Shown here: in pieces, positions 44,238 to 56,615 of the stretch | Layout: the number at the start of each line of letters is the position of its first letter | Numbering within the stretch: the stretch's first letter is position 1 | NCBI GenBank assembly: GCA_963704585.1 | Contig: OY969919.1 | Location: forward strand, 2,666,001-2,730,000 | Origin: Bog-756 sp963704585 | GTDB lineage: Bacteria > Actinomycetota > Acidimicrobiia > Acidimicrobiales > RAAP-2 | DNA: 64,000 nucleotides | Reading direction: 5' to 3' | Made by a program: the position numbers and the translations under genes | The notes under the pieces: model-generated | What the model saw: only the letters and a program-made list of their open reading frames with translations | Databases searched by the model: none | Told to the model about the DNA's origin: nothing

Positions 44238-44504
44238 ATGGCAGCATCCTCATCGATGGCCGATGCAGTACGGATCGCCGGCGCCATGGTCGGCGGCGGC
44301 CTCGCGCTCGGAGGCGGTGCCGTGGGCGCCGCCATCGGCGACGGCCTGGCCGGCAGCCAGACGATCGCCGGCGTGGCCCGCCAGCCCGAGGCCCAGGGTC
44401 GTCTGACGACGATCATGTTCCTGACCGTCGGCCTGTGCGAGGCGGCCTACTTCATCAACCTGGCCTTCACCGCACTGTTCATCTTCTCCCTCTACAAGAA
44501 GTAG
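44238..44504 (+). CDS. atpE: ATP synthase Fo subunit c
   Basis: An 88-residue hairpin of two helices forming the rotor ring. The proton-binding carboxylate is E68 in LTVGLCEAAYFIN; the polar loop RQPEAQGR connects the helices. AAAGGAG lies upstream of the ATG, a strong ribosome site that fits the high copy number needed. Confidence 0.95.
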   Translation: MAASSSMADAVRIAGAMVGGGLALGGGAVGAAIGDGLAGSQTIAGVARQPEAQGRLTTIMFLTVGLCEAAYFINLAFTALFIFSLYKK

Positions 44505-44601
44505 CCGTGCCGGAGGCCGGCCCCGCAGCCGGCGGCGTCCCCGCGTCGCCGACACCACTGCGGGAGCGCACCCCGCCCTCGACGACCCAAGGATGACGGA
44601 C

Positions 44602-45144
44602 ATGTTCACCCCAGCGTCCAGCAACTTCCTCGTCCCCAACGGGACGTTCATCGTGGTCCTCATCGCGTTCCTGCTGGTGCTCGGCTTCGTCGGCAGGATC
44701 GTGCTGCCGCCGCTCAACCGGGCGCTCAACGACCGCCAGGACCAGATCCGCGGTGAGCTCGAAGCGGCCGACCGGGCCAAGGCCGACGCCGAGGAGGCCG
44801 ACGCGGAGCGGCGCGCGATGCTCGACCAGGCGCGCGCCCAGGCACGGGAGATCGTCTCGCAGGCGTCGACCACCGCGGAGCAGACGAGGGTCAGGGCCGA
44901 GGTCGAGGCCCAGGCGATCCACGACCGGATCCTCGCCGCGGCGGAGGCCGAGGTCGCGGTCGCCCGTCAGGCCGCCATCGAGCTCGTGTCCGCCCGGGTG
45001 GGCGAGATCGTGATGGCCGCGGCGGAGCGGGTGATCGGTCGTGAGATCAGCGCCGGCGACCACCAGGACCTCATCGACGAGGCGATCGCCGCGGTCCGGG
45101 CCGAGGGGGCGGACGTCCCGTCCGCAGCCGGGGGCGCCCGGTGA
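44602..45144 (+). CDS. atpF: ATP synthase Fo subunit b
   Basis: A 180-residue stalk subunit. One N-terminal helix (FIVVLIAFLLVLGFVGRIVL) is followed by a long charged coiled coil rich in Ala, Glu and Arg. ATG 44602 is chosen because AAGGA lies 8 nt before it; ATG 44593 overlaps that site. It overlaps atpH by 4 nt. Confidence 0.92.
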   Translation: MFTPASSNFLVPNGTFIVVLIAFLLVLGFVGRIVLPPLNRALNDRQDQIRGELEAADRAKADAEEADAERRAMLDQARAQAREIVSQASTTAEQTRVRAEVEAQAIHDRILAAAEAEVAVARQAAIELVSARVGEIVMAAAERVIGREISAGDHQDLIDEAIAAVRAEGADVPSAAGGAR

Positions 45145-46077
45145 TCCCTGCCCTCGAGGGCTACCTCGCGGCGATGGAGGAGTCGCTCGTCGCGGACGGC
45201 GCGGTCGCCGAGGCCGGCGACCAGATCGCGTCGGTCGCCGAGCTGGTCGACGCCAACAACGAGCTGACCCTCGCGCTCGACGACGCGTCGGTGCCGGCGG
45301 TCCAGCGGCGCGCGGTCCTCGACGACCTGCTCGAGGGCAAGGTCCGCTCCGAGGTGCGCCGGTTGGTCCATCAGGCGGTCACCCTGGTCCCCGCCGGCGA
45401 CCTCACGGCGTCCTTCCACGCGCTCGCCACCCGCCTGCGCCTCGCCGCGGCGCGCGGGGAGCCCGGCCCCGAGGAGCCGGCGGAGGAGGAGCCGCTCGGG
45501 CGGCTCGCCTCGCGCAACCGGGTGGCCGGGTACGCCGCCGCGGTCTTCGAGAGCGTGACGACCCCCGACCTCGAGGAGATCGAGGACCAGCTCTTCCGCT
45601 TCGCCCGTACCGTCGAGTCGAGCCCGCGCCTGCGCGCGGCGCTCGGGGACCGTGACCTTCCGGTCGCCGTCCGCCAGCAGGTGATCACCGACCTCCTCGG
45701 CGACCGGGTCCTGCCGGCCGCGGTGCGGCTGGCCAACTACGCAGTGCGCGGCGGCAGGGCACGCGACATCGTCTCGACCCTCGACTCGCTCGTCGAGGAC
45801 GCCGCGCGGGCACGGGGTTGGCGGATCGCCCGCGTGCAGGCCGCGGACGACGTCGGGGACGTCCAGCGTCGCGAGCTCGGCGACGCGCTCGCCCAACTCG
45901 CCGGCAACCCGGTCGACCTCCAGGTGACCATCGACCCCGCGCTTCTCGGGGGCGTGGTCGTGCAGGTCGGCGACCTCCTCATCGACTCCAGCACCCGCCA
46001 CCGCCTCGCGGGGCTGGCCGAGCACATCCGGGCGACCGAGGCGGCCTATCGCACCCAACACGGAAGGGAACCCACCG

Positions 46078-46085
<8 letters not shown>
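45141..46085 (+). CDS. atpH: ATP synthase F1 subunit delta, enlarged
   Basis: A 314-residue delta (OSCP) subunit; about 180 is normal. Two regions look like successive copies of the N-terminal six-helix domain: about residues 15-105 and 125-225, each with a pattern of L-L-(D/G)-(D/G)-(K/R)-V followed by R-R/V-L. The C-terminal domain (LGDALAQLAGNPVDLQVTIDPALLGGVVV) follows. Such an enlarged delta could reinforce the stator. It overlaps atpA by 8 nt. Confidence 0.85.
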
Positions 46086-47601
<1,516 letters not shown>

Positions 47602-47604
47602 CCG

Positions 47605-48555
47605 GTGGCGGGCGGCAAGGAGCGAATCCTCCGTCGGCGGATCAAGAGCATCCAGTCGACGAAGAAGATCACGAAGGCGATGGAGCTGATCGCGGCGTCG
47701 CAGATCGTGCGCGCCCAGGGCCGGATCGCGGCCTCGAAGCCCTATCAGGAGGGCATGGCCCGCATCGTCCTCGAGACCGCGCTCGGCGACCCGACGGCCG
47801 CCGGCCGGATGCTCGGCACGCCCGAGTCGGTCTCCAGGGTCGCGGTCCTCGCCATCGTCGCCGACCGGGGACTGTGCGGCGCGTACAACTCGTCGGTGCT
47901 GCGGACCACCGAGCGCCTCCTCGCGGGCGGTCCGGCCGAGGGCATCGAGTACCGGCTCTTCACCGTGGGCAAGAAGGCCCAGGGCTACTTCCGCTTCCGC
48001 CACCAGGCCGTCGAGCAGTCGTTCGTCGGGATGAGCGAGCGACCGACCTTCTCCGACGCGCGCGCCGTCGCACGCGTCGTGCTCACCCCGTTCGTCGCCG
48101 GCGAGGTCGACCAGGTCCTCCTGATCTCCACCCGCTTCCACTCGGCCGGCGCCCAGCGGGTCGAGACGCGCCAGCTCCTGCCGCTGGTCGACCCGCGCGC
48201 CGCCGCCGAGACCGGGGCCGCAGAGGCGCCCGCGCCGGAGGGTCCGCAGGGCTACACCGAGTTCGAGCCGGACGCGGCGATCCTCCTCGAGACGCTCGGT
48301 CCGCGCGCCGCCGAGACGGAGATCTTCGCCGCCCTCCTCGAGGCGTCCGCCTCCGAGGTCACCGCGCGCCAGCGCGCGATGGCCGCCGCGACGGAGAACG
48401 CCGGTGAGCTCATCACCAAGTACTCACGGATCATGAACCGCGCCCGCCAGGACACGATCACCACCGAGATCATGGAGATCGTCGGCGGCGCAGAGGCCTT
48501 GCGCGCCGACACCGAGGTCGATGAGCGCGGGCCGGTCATCGAGACGAGGACCTGA
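47605..48555 (+). CDS. atpG: ATP synthase F1 subunit gamma
   Basis: A 316-residue rotor shaft with long N- and C-terminal helices (RRRIKSIQSTKKITKAMELI; the C-terminal NRARQDTITTEIMEIVGG-like helix). GTG start 3 nt after the atpA stop. Slightly longer than usual because of an Ala/Glu/Pro insert near residues 195-215. Confidence 0.95.
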   Translation: MAGGKERILRRRIKSIQSTKKITKAMELIAASQIVRAQGRIAASKPYQEGMARIVLETALGDPTAAGRMLGTPESVSRVAVLAIVADRGLCGAYNSSVLRTTERLLAGGPAEGIEYRLFTVGKKAQGYFRFRHQAVEQSFVGMSERPTFSDARAVARVVLTPFVAGEVDQVLLISTRFHSAGAQRVETRQLLPLVDPRAAAETGAAEAPAPEGPQGYTEFEPDAAILLETLGPRAAETEIFAALLEASASEVTARQRAMAAATENAGELITKYSRIMNRARQDTITTEIMEIVGGAEALRADTEVDERGPVIETRT

Positions 48556-48641
48556 GCCGCCGTGACCGATCACCGACCGCACCTGACCACCGACCCCGGC
48601 CTTCGATCCTGCACCGAACGACCCAAGGGAGCACCACACCC

Positions 48642-50087
<1,446 letters not shown>

Positions 50088-50099
50088 GGACGGGGACCG

Positions 50100-50612
50100 A
50101 TGGCCGACGACGCCCTCTTCGCGATCGCGCTGGTGACCCCCGAGCGCATCCTGGTCGACGCGCTCGCGACCGAGGCCGTGCTGCGCACCGACGAAGGTGA
50201 CATCACCTTCCTCGCCGGCCACGCGCCACTCGTCGGCACGGTCGAACCCGGCGTCGTCCGCGTCGTCGGTCGCGAGGGCGACGTGCAGCGCTTCGCGACC
50301 CACGGCGGGTTCGCGCAGGTCGAGTTCGGCGTCGACCTCGGGGGCGAGGACGCGGCGACGCCCGAACGCGGCACGCGGGTCACCCTGCTCGTCGGGATCG
50401 CGGAGCCCGCGGACGAGATCGACGTCGAGCGCGCGCGTGCTGCTCTCGAGGCCGCCGAGTCCCGGGTCGCAGAGCTCACCGGGGCGGGCGCCCGCGGGTC
50501 GGCCGAGTCGGAGGAGCCCGACCTCGAGCTGGCCGAAGCCGAGGCGGGGCGCCGTCGGGCGCAGGTCCGCCTCGAGACGGTCGAGTCCGGAGCGGCGACG
50601 CCGGCGGGGTGA
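50100..50612 (+). CDS. atpC: ATP synthase F1 subunit epsilon
   Basis: A 170-residue subunit, longer than the usual 120-140. The N-terminal barrel has FLAGHAPLVGTVEPGVV; the helical C-terminal part that can inhibit rotation has a Glu/Ala/Arg-rich extension. Last gene of the operon, facing glpX. Confidence 0.9.
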   Translation: MADDALFAIALVTPERILVDALATEAVLRTDEGDITFLAGHAPLVGTVEPGVVRVVGREGDVQRFATHGGFAQVEFGVDLGGEDAATPERGTRVTLLVGIAEPADEIDVERARAALEAAESRVAELTGAGARGSAESEEPDLELAEAEAGRRRAQVRLETVESGAATPAG

Positions 50613-50617
50613 GCCGG

Positions 50618-50633
50618 GGCACCGGTCGGTGCC
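50618..50633. terminator. Hairpin between convergent atpC and glpX
   Basis: GGCACC / GGTGCC with a GGTC loop; no T-run on either strand. It could end both transcripts, weakly supported. Confidence 0.35.
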
Positions 50634-50671
50634 GGACGCCGGGCGGACCCGAGGCCGGAGGCCGGAGGCGC

Positions 50672-51670
50672 TCAGCCGAATGCGATCGAGCTGTACTCGG
50701 CCAGCTTGTGGAGGGGGTGGCGCGCGTCGATGAGGCGGACCGTGCCCGACTTCGAGCGCATCACGAGCGACTGGGTCATCGCGCCGACCTCGTCGTAGCG
50801 GACGCCGTGGAGCAGCTCGCCGTCGGTGATGCCGGTGGCGGCGAAGAAGCAGTTGTCGCCGCGCACCAGGTCGTCGGTCGTGAGCACCTGCTCGACGTCG
50901 TAGCCGGCGTCGATCGCGGCCCGCCGCTCGCCGTCGTCGCGGGGCCAGAGCCGGCCCTGGATCTCGCCGCCCATCGACTTGAGCGCGGCGGCGCTGATCA
51001 CGCCCTCGGGGGTGCCGCCGATGCCGACCAGCAGGTCGACGCCGGTGTCGGGCCAGGCGGTCGCGATGGCGCCCGCGACGTCGCCGTCGGTGATGAGCCG
51101 GATGCGGGCGCCCGTCGCGCGGACCGAGGCGATGAGCTCGCCGTGGCGGGGCCGGTCGAGGATCACGACGGTCAGGTCGCGCACCGAGGTCCCCTTGGCC
51201 TTGGCCACCGCGGCGAGGTTGTCCTCGATCGGCCGGGTGATGTCGATCGCCCCGACCGCCCGAGGGCCGACCGCGAGCTTCTCCATGTAGACACAGGGGC
51301 CCGGGTCGAACATCGTCCCCTGCTCGGAGACGGCGATCACCGCGAGCGCGCCACCGCGCCCGAGCGCGGTCGAGGTCGTGCCGTCGATCGGGTCGACCGC
51401 GATGTCGGCCCTCGGCGGTGTCCCGTCACCGATGCGCTCGCCGTTGTAGAGCATCGGCGCGTTGTCCTTCTCGCCCTCGCCGATGATGACGGTCCCGTCC
51501 ATCGAGATGGACGCGAGGACGATGCGCATCGCGTTGACCGCGGCGTCGTCGGCGCCCTCCTTGTCGCCCCGGCCCATCCATCGGGACGCGGCGAGCGCCG
51601 CGGCCTCGGTCACCCGCACGAGCTCCATGGCGAGGTTGCGGTCGGGTGCCTGGGGATGGTCGGGCGTCAC
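50672..51670 (-). CDS. glpX: Fructose-1,6-bisphosphatase class II
   Basis: A 332-residue GlpX-type phosphatase of gluconeogenesis. GEGEKDNAPMLYNGE and DPIDGTTSTALGRGG carry the metal- and phosphate-binding residues; GIGGTPEGVISAAALK follows. GTG 51670 is preferred because TAGGGT lies 8 nt upstream; an upstream in-frame start at 51700 adds ten residues. Confidence 0.93.
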   Translation of the reverse strand: MTPDHPQAPDRNLAMELVRVTEAAALAASRWMGRGDKEGADDAAVNAMRIVLASISMDGTVIIGEGEKDNAPMLYNGERIGDGTPPRADIAVDPIDGTTSTALGRGGALAVIAVSEQGTMFDPGPCVYMEKLAVGPRAVGAIDITRPIEDNLAAVAKAKGTSVRDLTVVILDRPRHGELIASVRATGARIRLITDGDVAGAIATAWPDTGVDLLVGIGGTPEGVISAAALKSMGGEIQGRLWPRDDGERRAAIDAGYDVEQVLTTDDLVRGDNCFFAATGITDGELLHGVRYDEVGAMTQSLVMRSKSGTVRLIDARHPLHKLAEYSSIAFG

Positions 51671-51813
51671 GGCCCACGACCCTAGTGGGTGACGGACCAC
51701 GGCAGCGGCGGCGGAACGCCGCGCGCACGTCCCGGTCCGAGTGCCGGCTGCGGGCGGGAGCTGTGCCCTCCGAAGTGCCCGGGGTGTGCGGTCGGGGCGG
51801 CCATACTTGAGGG

Positions 51814-53094
51814 GTGGACCGCTTCATCGTGACGCCGAACGGGCCGCTGTCGGGCACCGTTCGGGCCGGTGGCGCGAAGAACTCGGTGCTCAAGCTCATG
51901 GCGGCCTGCCTGCTCGCCGAGGGGCGCCACGTCCTCACCAACGTCCCCCGCATCACCGACGTCGAGATCATGGCCGAGGTCCTCGGCGCGATGGGCGTGT
52001 CGGTCGAGTGGGGGACCGCGTCCGGCGAGCTCGTCGTCGACACCCCGGCGACGGTCGTCCCCGAGGCCCCCTACGAGCTGGTCGAGCAGATGCGCGCCTC
52101 GGTGGTCGTGCTCGGCCCGCTCCTCGCCCGGTGCGGGCGCGCGACCGTCCCCCTTCCCGGCGGGGACGACTTCGGGCCGCGACCGATCGACATGCACCTG
52201 CACGCGCTCGAGACGCTCGGGTGCTCGTTCACCTCGTCGCACGGCAACGTCGAGGGCCGGGTGGAGTCGACCGTCGCAACCCATCCGCGCCTCCTCGGGA
52301 ACCGCGTCGTGCTCGAGTACCCGAGTCACACCGGCACCGACAACGTGCTGATGGCCGCCACCCTCGCCAAGGGGACCACCGTGATCGAGAACGCCGCGCG
52401 GGAGCCGGAGGTCCGCGACCTCGCGGACTTCCTCAACGCGATGGGCGCGCGGATCACCGGGGCGGGCACCAGCCGAATCGAGGTCGAAGGGGTCGAGGCA
52501 CTCACCCCGGCGCGCCACGCGATCCTCCCCGACCGGCTGGTGGTCGCGACCTTCCTGGCGGCGGCAGGGCTCACCGACGGCGACGTGGTCGTCGAGGACG
52601 GCCGCCCGGACCACATGGAGATGCTCATCCGCAAGCTGGTGGCGATGGGCATCGTGGTCACCCAGGAGCCCGAAGGGCTGCGCGCCCGGCACGAGGGCGG
52701 AGCCCGACTCGAGCCGGTGGACGTGGCGACCCTGCCGTACCCGGGGTTCGCGACCGACTACAAACCGCTGCTGGTGACCTTGCTGACCGCCGCCAACGGC
52801 GTGGGCATCGTCACCGAGAACCTCTTCTTCGGGCGGTTCCGGTACGTCGAGGAGCTGCGCCGGATGGGTGCCGACATCCGCACCGAGGGGCACCACGCGG
52901 TCGTCCGCGGTGTCGGGCGGCTCTCGGCCGCACCGGTGCGTGCACACGACGTCCGCGCCGGCGCCGCGCTCGTCCTCGCCGGACTGGTCGCGGACGGCGA
53001 GACCGTCATCTCGGACGCGCACCACGTCGACCGCGGGTACGAGGACTTCGACGGCAAGCTGACCGCGCTCGGCGCGCACGTCGCGCGGGCCTGA
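51814..53094 (+). CDS. murA: UDP-GlcNAc 1-carboxyvinyltransferase, Cys-to-Asp form
   Basis: A 426-residue first committed enzyme of peptidoglycan synthesis. The N-terminal GGAKNSVLKLMAA and later GRFRYVEELRRMGADI segments are typical. At the active-site loop where most MurA have GGC, this protein has GGDDFGPRPID, so the Cys is Asp (residue 118). This form is known from mycobacteria and confers natural fosfomycin insensitivity. CATACT lies 6 nt before the GTG, suggesting leaderless translation. Confidence 0.94.
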   Translation: MDRFIVTPNGPLSGTVRAGGAKNSVLKLMAACLLAEGRHVLTNVPRITDVEIMAEVLGAMGVSVEWGTASGELVVDTPATVVPEAPYELVEQMRASVVVLGPLLARCGRATVPLPGGDDFGPRPIDMHLHALETLGCSFTSSHGNVEGRVESTVATHPRLLGNRVVLEYPSHTGTDNVLMAATLAKGTTVIENAAREPEVRDLADFLNAMGARITGAGTSRIEVEGVEALTPARHAILPDRLVVATFLAAAGLTDGDVVVEDGRPDHMEMLIRKLVAMGIVVTQEPEGLRARHEGGARLEPVDVATLPYPGFATDYKPLLVTLLTAANGVGIVTENLFFGRFRYVEELRRMGADIRTEGHHAVVRGVGRLSAAPVRAHDVRAGAALVLAGLVADGETVISDAHHVDRGYEDFDGKLTALGAHVARA

Positions 53095-53123
53095 CCGCGA
53101 CCTCCGTCGAGGCTCTCCGCCCC

Positions 53124-54143
53124 ATGGCCGCGGTCCGCTCCACCGATCCCGCGACGCTCCTCGAGGACGCGCGCGGAGGGGACCGGGTGGCGCTCGCCAG
53201 GCTCCTCACCCTCGTGGAGCGAGGCGGTGCCGGTTCGCGCGCGGTGGCTGCGCTCGCGTACCGCGCAAGGGGCGAGGTCTACACCGTCGGCATCACCGGC
53301 GCCCCCGGTGCGGGAAAGTCGACGCTCACCGACGGCCTGATCGCCGCCGCGCGGACCCGCGGCCTCGCGGAGCCCGGCCCGGTGGCGGTGCTCGCGATCG
53401 ATCCCTCCTCGCCCTTCTCCGGGGGTGCGATCCTCGGGGACCGGATCCGGATGCAGGACCATGCGGGGGACGACGGCGTCTTCATCCGCTCGATGGCGAC
53501 CCGAGGCCACCTCGGCGGTCTGGCGGTCGCGGTGCCCGACGCGGTGCGCGTCCTCGCCGCGGTGGGCGTCCCGATCGTCCTCGTCGAGACGGTCGGCGTC
53601 GGGCAGCAGGAGGTTGCCGTCGCCGCGGCGACCGATACGACCGTCGTGGTGGTGAACCCCGGGTGGGGTGACGCCGTCCAGGCCAACAAGGCCGGGCTGC
53701 TCGAGATCGCCGACATCTTCGTGATCAACAAGGCGGACCGTCCTGGCGCGCGCGAGACGCGGCGCGACCTCGAGCTCATGCTCGACCTCGGCGAACGCGA
53801 GGGGTGGCGCCCGCCGATCGTCGAGACGGTCGCGACCACCGGGACGGGCGTCGACGAGGTCTGGTCCGCCGTGGCCGCACACCGGAGCCAGCTCGCCGAG
53901 GGCGGCGCGCTCGGCACGCTGCGGCGCGAGCGCCTCGAGCGGGAGTTCCAGCAGATCCTCGCCGCCCGGGTCCTCGCCCGAGTCGACGAGCTCGTCGCCG
54001 ATCCGCGCTTCGCCGACGTGATCGGCGCGTTGGAGGACGGCTCGCTCGATCCCTACGAGGCTGCGGACGGTCTCCTCGGGGACGCGCTCCCGGGCGCGAC
54101 GTCCGACGCGACGGACCGCGCACGGCCGGCCGACCACGCCTGA
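53124..54143 (+). CDS. meaB: Methylmalonyl-CoA mutase-associated GTPase
   Basis: A 339-residue G3E-type GTPase (MeaB/ArgK) that guards or repairs B12-dependent methylmalonyl-CoA mutase. P-loop GAPGAGKST, then DPSSPFSGGAILGDRIRM and NKAD. No mutase gene lies in the window. It starts 30 nt after murA. Confidence 0.92.
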   Translation: MAAVRSTDPATLLEDARGGDRVALARLLTLVERGGAGSRAVAALAYRARGEVYTVGITGAPGAGKSTLTDGLIAAARTRGLAEPGPVAVLAIDPSSPFSGGAILGDRIRMQDHAGDDGVFIRSMATRGHLGGLAVAVPDAVRVLAAVGVPIVLVETVGVGQQEVAVAAATDTTVVVVNPGWGDAVQANKAGLLEIADIFVINKADRPGARETRRDLELMLDLGEREGWRPPIVETVATTGTGVDEVWSAVAAHRSQLAEGGALGTLRRERLEREFQQILAARVLARVDELVADPRFADVIGALEDGSLDPYEAADGLLGDALPGATSDATDRARPADHA

Positions 54144-54176
54144 GGTCGCCCAGGCGCACGCCGCCGCTCGGATAGC

Positions 54177-55880
54177 GTGCCCGGCGTGACCGTCGACGCG
54201 ACCAAGGGGGCGGCCCCGCGACTGCCACCACCCGAGGAGGACCCGCAGTGGTTCCAGCGCGCCGTCTTCTACGAAGTGTTCATCCGCGGGTTCTTCGACG
54301 GCAACGGCGACGGTGTCGGCGACCTCGCGGGCCTGACCGCCAAGCTCGACTATCTCCAGTGGCTCGGCGTCGACTGCCTCTGGCTGCTGCCCTTCTACCC
54401 GTCGCCCCTGCGAGACGGGGGCTACGACATCAGCGACTACTACGCGGTCCATCCCGAGTGCGGGACGGTCGACGACCTGCGGACCCTGCTCGAGCAGGCG
54501 CACGCCCGGGGCATCCGGGTCATTGCGGACCTGGTCATCAACCACACGAGCGACACCCACCCGTGGTTCGCGGAGTCGCGCCAAAGCCGCGACAATCCGA
54601 AGGCCGACTGGTACGTGTGGAACGACGACGACCAGCGCTGGCCCGAGGCGCGAGTCATCTTCATCGACTCCGAGCGCTCGAACTGGGCCTACGACGCAGC
54701 CCGCGACCAGTACTACTGGCACCGCTTCTACTCCCACCAGCCCGACCTCAACTACGAGAACCCCGAGGTCGCCGACGCGATGCTCGACGTCGTCCGCTTC
54801 TGGCTCGACCTCGGGCTCGACGGGTTCCGCCTCGATGCCGTCCCGTACCTCTTCCAGCGGGACGGCACGAGCGGGGAGAACCTGCCGGAGACCCACGCCT
54901 TCATCAGGCGGGTGCGCGCCGAGCTCGACAAGGACTTTCCCGGCAGGATCCTCCTGGCCGAGGCGAACGGCTGGCCATCGGACGTGGCCGACTACTTCGG
55001 CGAGGACGACGAGTGCCATCTCTGCTTCAACTTCCCGCTCATGCCGCGGCTGTTCACCGCGGTCCGGCGGGAGCAGAGCATCCCCGTCACCGAAATCCTC
55101 GCCCAGACCCCCGAGGCGCCGCCCGGCTGCCAGTGGGCGATCTTCCTCCGGAACCACGACGAGCTGACCCTCGAGATGGTCTCGGAAGAGGAGCGCGACT
55201 ACCTCTTCGCCGAGTACGCGAAGGACCCGCGGATGAAGCGCCACATGGGGATCGGTCGCCGCCTCGCCCCGCTGCTCGACCGTGACCGACGTCTGACCGA
55301 GCTCCTCTTCTCCCTCCTCTTCACGCTGCCGGGGAGCCCGGTCCTCTACTACGGCGACGAGATCCAGATGGGGGACAACCTCTACCTCGGCGACCGCGAC
55401 TCGGTGCGCACCCCGATGCAGTGGACCCCCGACCGCAACGGCGGCTTCAGTCGGGCGGACTTCGCCCAGCTCTACCTCCCGCCCCTGATGGACCCCGTCT
55501 ACGGCTTCGCTGCGGTCAACGTCGAGGCCGAGCAGCGCAACTCGAGCTCGTTCCTCCACTGGATGCGGCGCATCCTCGCGGTGCGCCGGCAGTTCCCGGT
55601 GCTCGGGACCGGCAACCTGCAGGTGGTCTCCTCGGCGAACCCCTCGGTCCTCGCCTACGTCCGCACCGCCCGCGACCCGGCAGCTCCCGATGCGGTGAAC
55701 CCGGTGCTCTGCGTGCACAACCTCTCGAAGCTCGCGCAGCCGGCCGAGCTGCACGTCGAGCGGTGGGCCGGAGCGCAGCCGATCGAGCTGCTCGGCCGCG
55801 TCGCGTTCCCGCTCATCGGTCCCGAGCCCTACCCCCTCACGCTCGGTCCGTACGGCACGCTCAGCTTCGAGCTCGCCTGA
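54177..55880 (+). CDS. treS: Trehalose synthase
   Basis: A 567-residue GH13 enzyme interconverting maltose and trehalose. Motifs in order: DLVINHTSD, DGFRLDAVPYL with the nucleophile Asp, ILLAEANGW with the acid/base Glu, and FLRNHDEL. GTG 54177 is in frame; GTG 54186 is an alternative because a TAGCGT at 54173-54178 would start transcription there. No maltokinase fused or adjacent. Confidence 0.93.
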   Translation: MPGVTVDATKGAAPRLPPPEEDPQWFQRAVFYEVFIRGFFDGNGDGVGDLAGLTAKLDYLQWLGVDCLWLLPFYPSPLRDGGYDISDYYAVHPECGTVDDLRTLLEQAHARGIRVIADLVINHTSDTHPWFAESRQSRDNPKADWYVWNDDDQRWPEARVIFIDSERSNWAYDAARDQYYWHRFYSHQPDLNYENPEVADAMLDVVRFWLDLGLDGFRLDAVPYLFQRDGTSGENLPETHAFIRRVRAELDKDFPGRILLAEANGWPSDVADYFGEDDECHLCFNFPLMPRLFTAVRREQSIPVTEILAQTPEAPPGCQWAIFLRNHDELTLEMVSEEERDYLFAEYAKDPRMKRHMGIGRRLAPLLDRDRRLTELLFSLLFTLPGSPVLYYGDEIQMGDNLYLGDRDSVRTPMQWTPDRNGGFSRADFAQLYLPPLMDPVYGFAAVNVEAEQRNSSSFLHWMRRILAVRRQFPVLGTGNLQVVSSANPSVLAYVRTARDPAAPDAVNPVLCVHNLSKLAQPAELHVERWAGAQPIELLGRVAFPLIGPEPYPLTLGPYGTLSFELA

Positions 55881-55886
55881 GTCCGC

Positions 55887-55912
55887 GGGCCGCGAGCGGG
55901 GCGGGGCGGCCC
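55887..55912. terminator. Possible hairpin between convergent treS and vapC
   Basis: GGGCCGC / GCGGCCC with a 12-nt loop and no T-run; weak support. Confidence 0.3.
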
Positions 55913-55928
55913 ATTCCGCAGGAGCACG

Positions 55929-56321
55929 TCACCAGACGGTGCGGGCTCCGCCTCCGGCGTGGCTCCTGAGCCTTCGATCCTTGGTCACGAGCGTCCAGTC
56001 GAGCTCGGTCGCCGTCGCGTAGATGAGCCGGTCTGCCGGGTCACCGGGAAACGTCGACGGGAGCCCGGCCGCGGTCACCGCGATCGACGGTGAGATCCCA
56101 GCGGTCCGCAGCTCCCTCGACAGCGCGTCGAGCCAGCTGCGCACCGGCACCGTGACCTCGATGCGACCGTTGCCTGCGAGCCACGCGAGCTCGTACCAGG
56201 TGACCGAGGAGACGGCGAGCTCGTCCGCTGCGTCGACCACCCGCGCCGCCGATGGGCTCAACCGTTCGGGCTCCGCCGACCACCAGTGCGCGACATGGGT
56301 GTCGAGGAGGACCGTGGTCAC
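55929..56321 (-). CDS. vapC: PIN-domain toxin VapC
   Basis: A 130-residue ribonuclease toxin. Acidic metal-binding residues appear in LLDTHVAHWW, SVTWYELAWL, DPADRLIYATA and the final TKDRRL. GTG 56321 overlaps the antitoxin stop as GTGA, the usual coupling that makes antitoxin first. Confidence 0.88.
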   Translation of the reverse strand: MTTVLLDTHVAHWWSAEPERLSPSAARVVDAADELAVSSVTWYELAWLAGNGRIEVTVPVRSWLDALSRELRTAGISPSIAVTAAGLPSTFPGDPADRLIYATATELDWTLVTKDRRLRSHAGGGARTVW

Positions 56322-56545
56322 GAGGTCTCCCACTGCTCGCCCGTGGAGTAGAGCTCCTCCTCCGGACACGCGGTACGGGCCACGGCTGCGAGGCGTCCTT
56401 CGAGCGATCGGGGACCGCGGGCGGGGACGAGCCGAGCGACGGTCCGGCCGTGCTTGGTGATCTCGATCTCGTCCCCGGTCGCCACGTCGTCGAGCAGCGC
56501 AAGCAAGGTGGCCTTCGCCTCGGTCGCGGTCAGTTGCCGAGCCAT
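56318..56545 (-). CDS. vapB: Antitoxin (Phd/YefM-like) VapB
   Basis: A 75-residue Phd-type antitoxin: LTATEAKATLLALLDDV, then EIEITKHGRTVARLVP, followed by a toxin-binding tail. ATG 56545 directly follows the -10 and operator region, so it is leaderless. A longer upstream frame to 56578 runs through the operator. Confidence 0.85.
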   Translation of the reverse strand: MARQLTATEAKATLLALLDDVATGDEIEITKHGRTVARLVPARGPRSLEGRLAAVARTACPEEELYSTGEQWETS

Positions 56546-56570
56546 ATGGTCATTGTAATGGTCATATGGC
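56541..56570 (-). promoter_or_regulatory. vapBC promoter-operator
   Basis: Palindromic arms GCCATATG (56541-56548) and CATATGGC (56563-56570). The -10 TACAAT on the minus strand (56557-56552) lies between them, 6 nt before the VapB ATG. Binding of the VapBC complex here would block the promoter and the start codon together. Confidence 0.65.
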
Positions 56571-56615
56571 TGGCGCACGCCGAAGGGTCGCGGTCAGTTG
56601 AGCGGCCAGCTCCGG

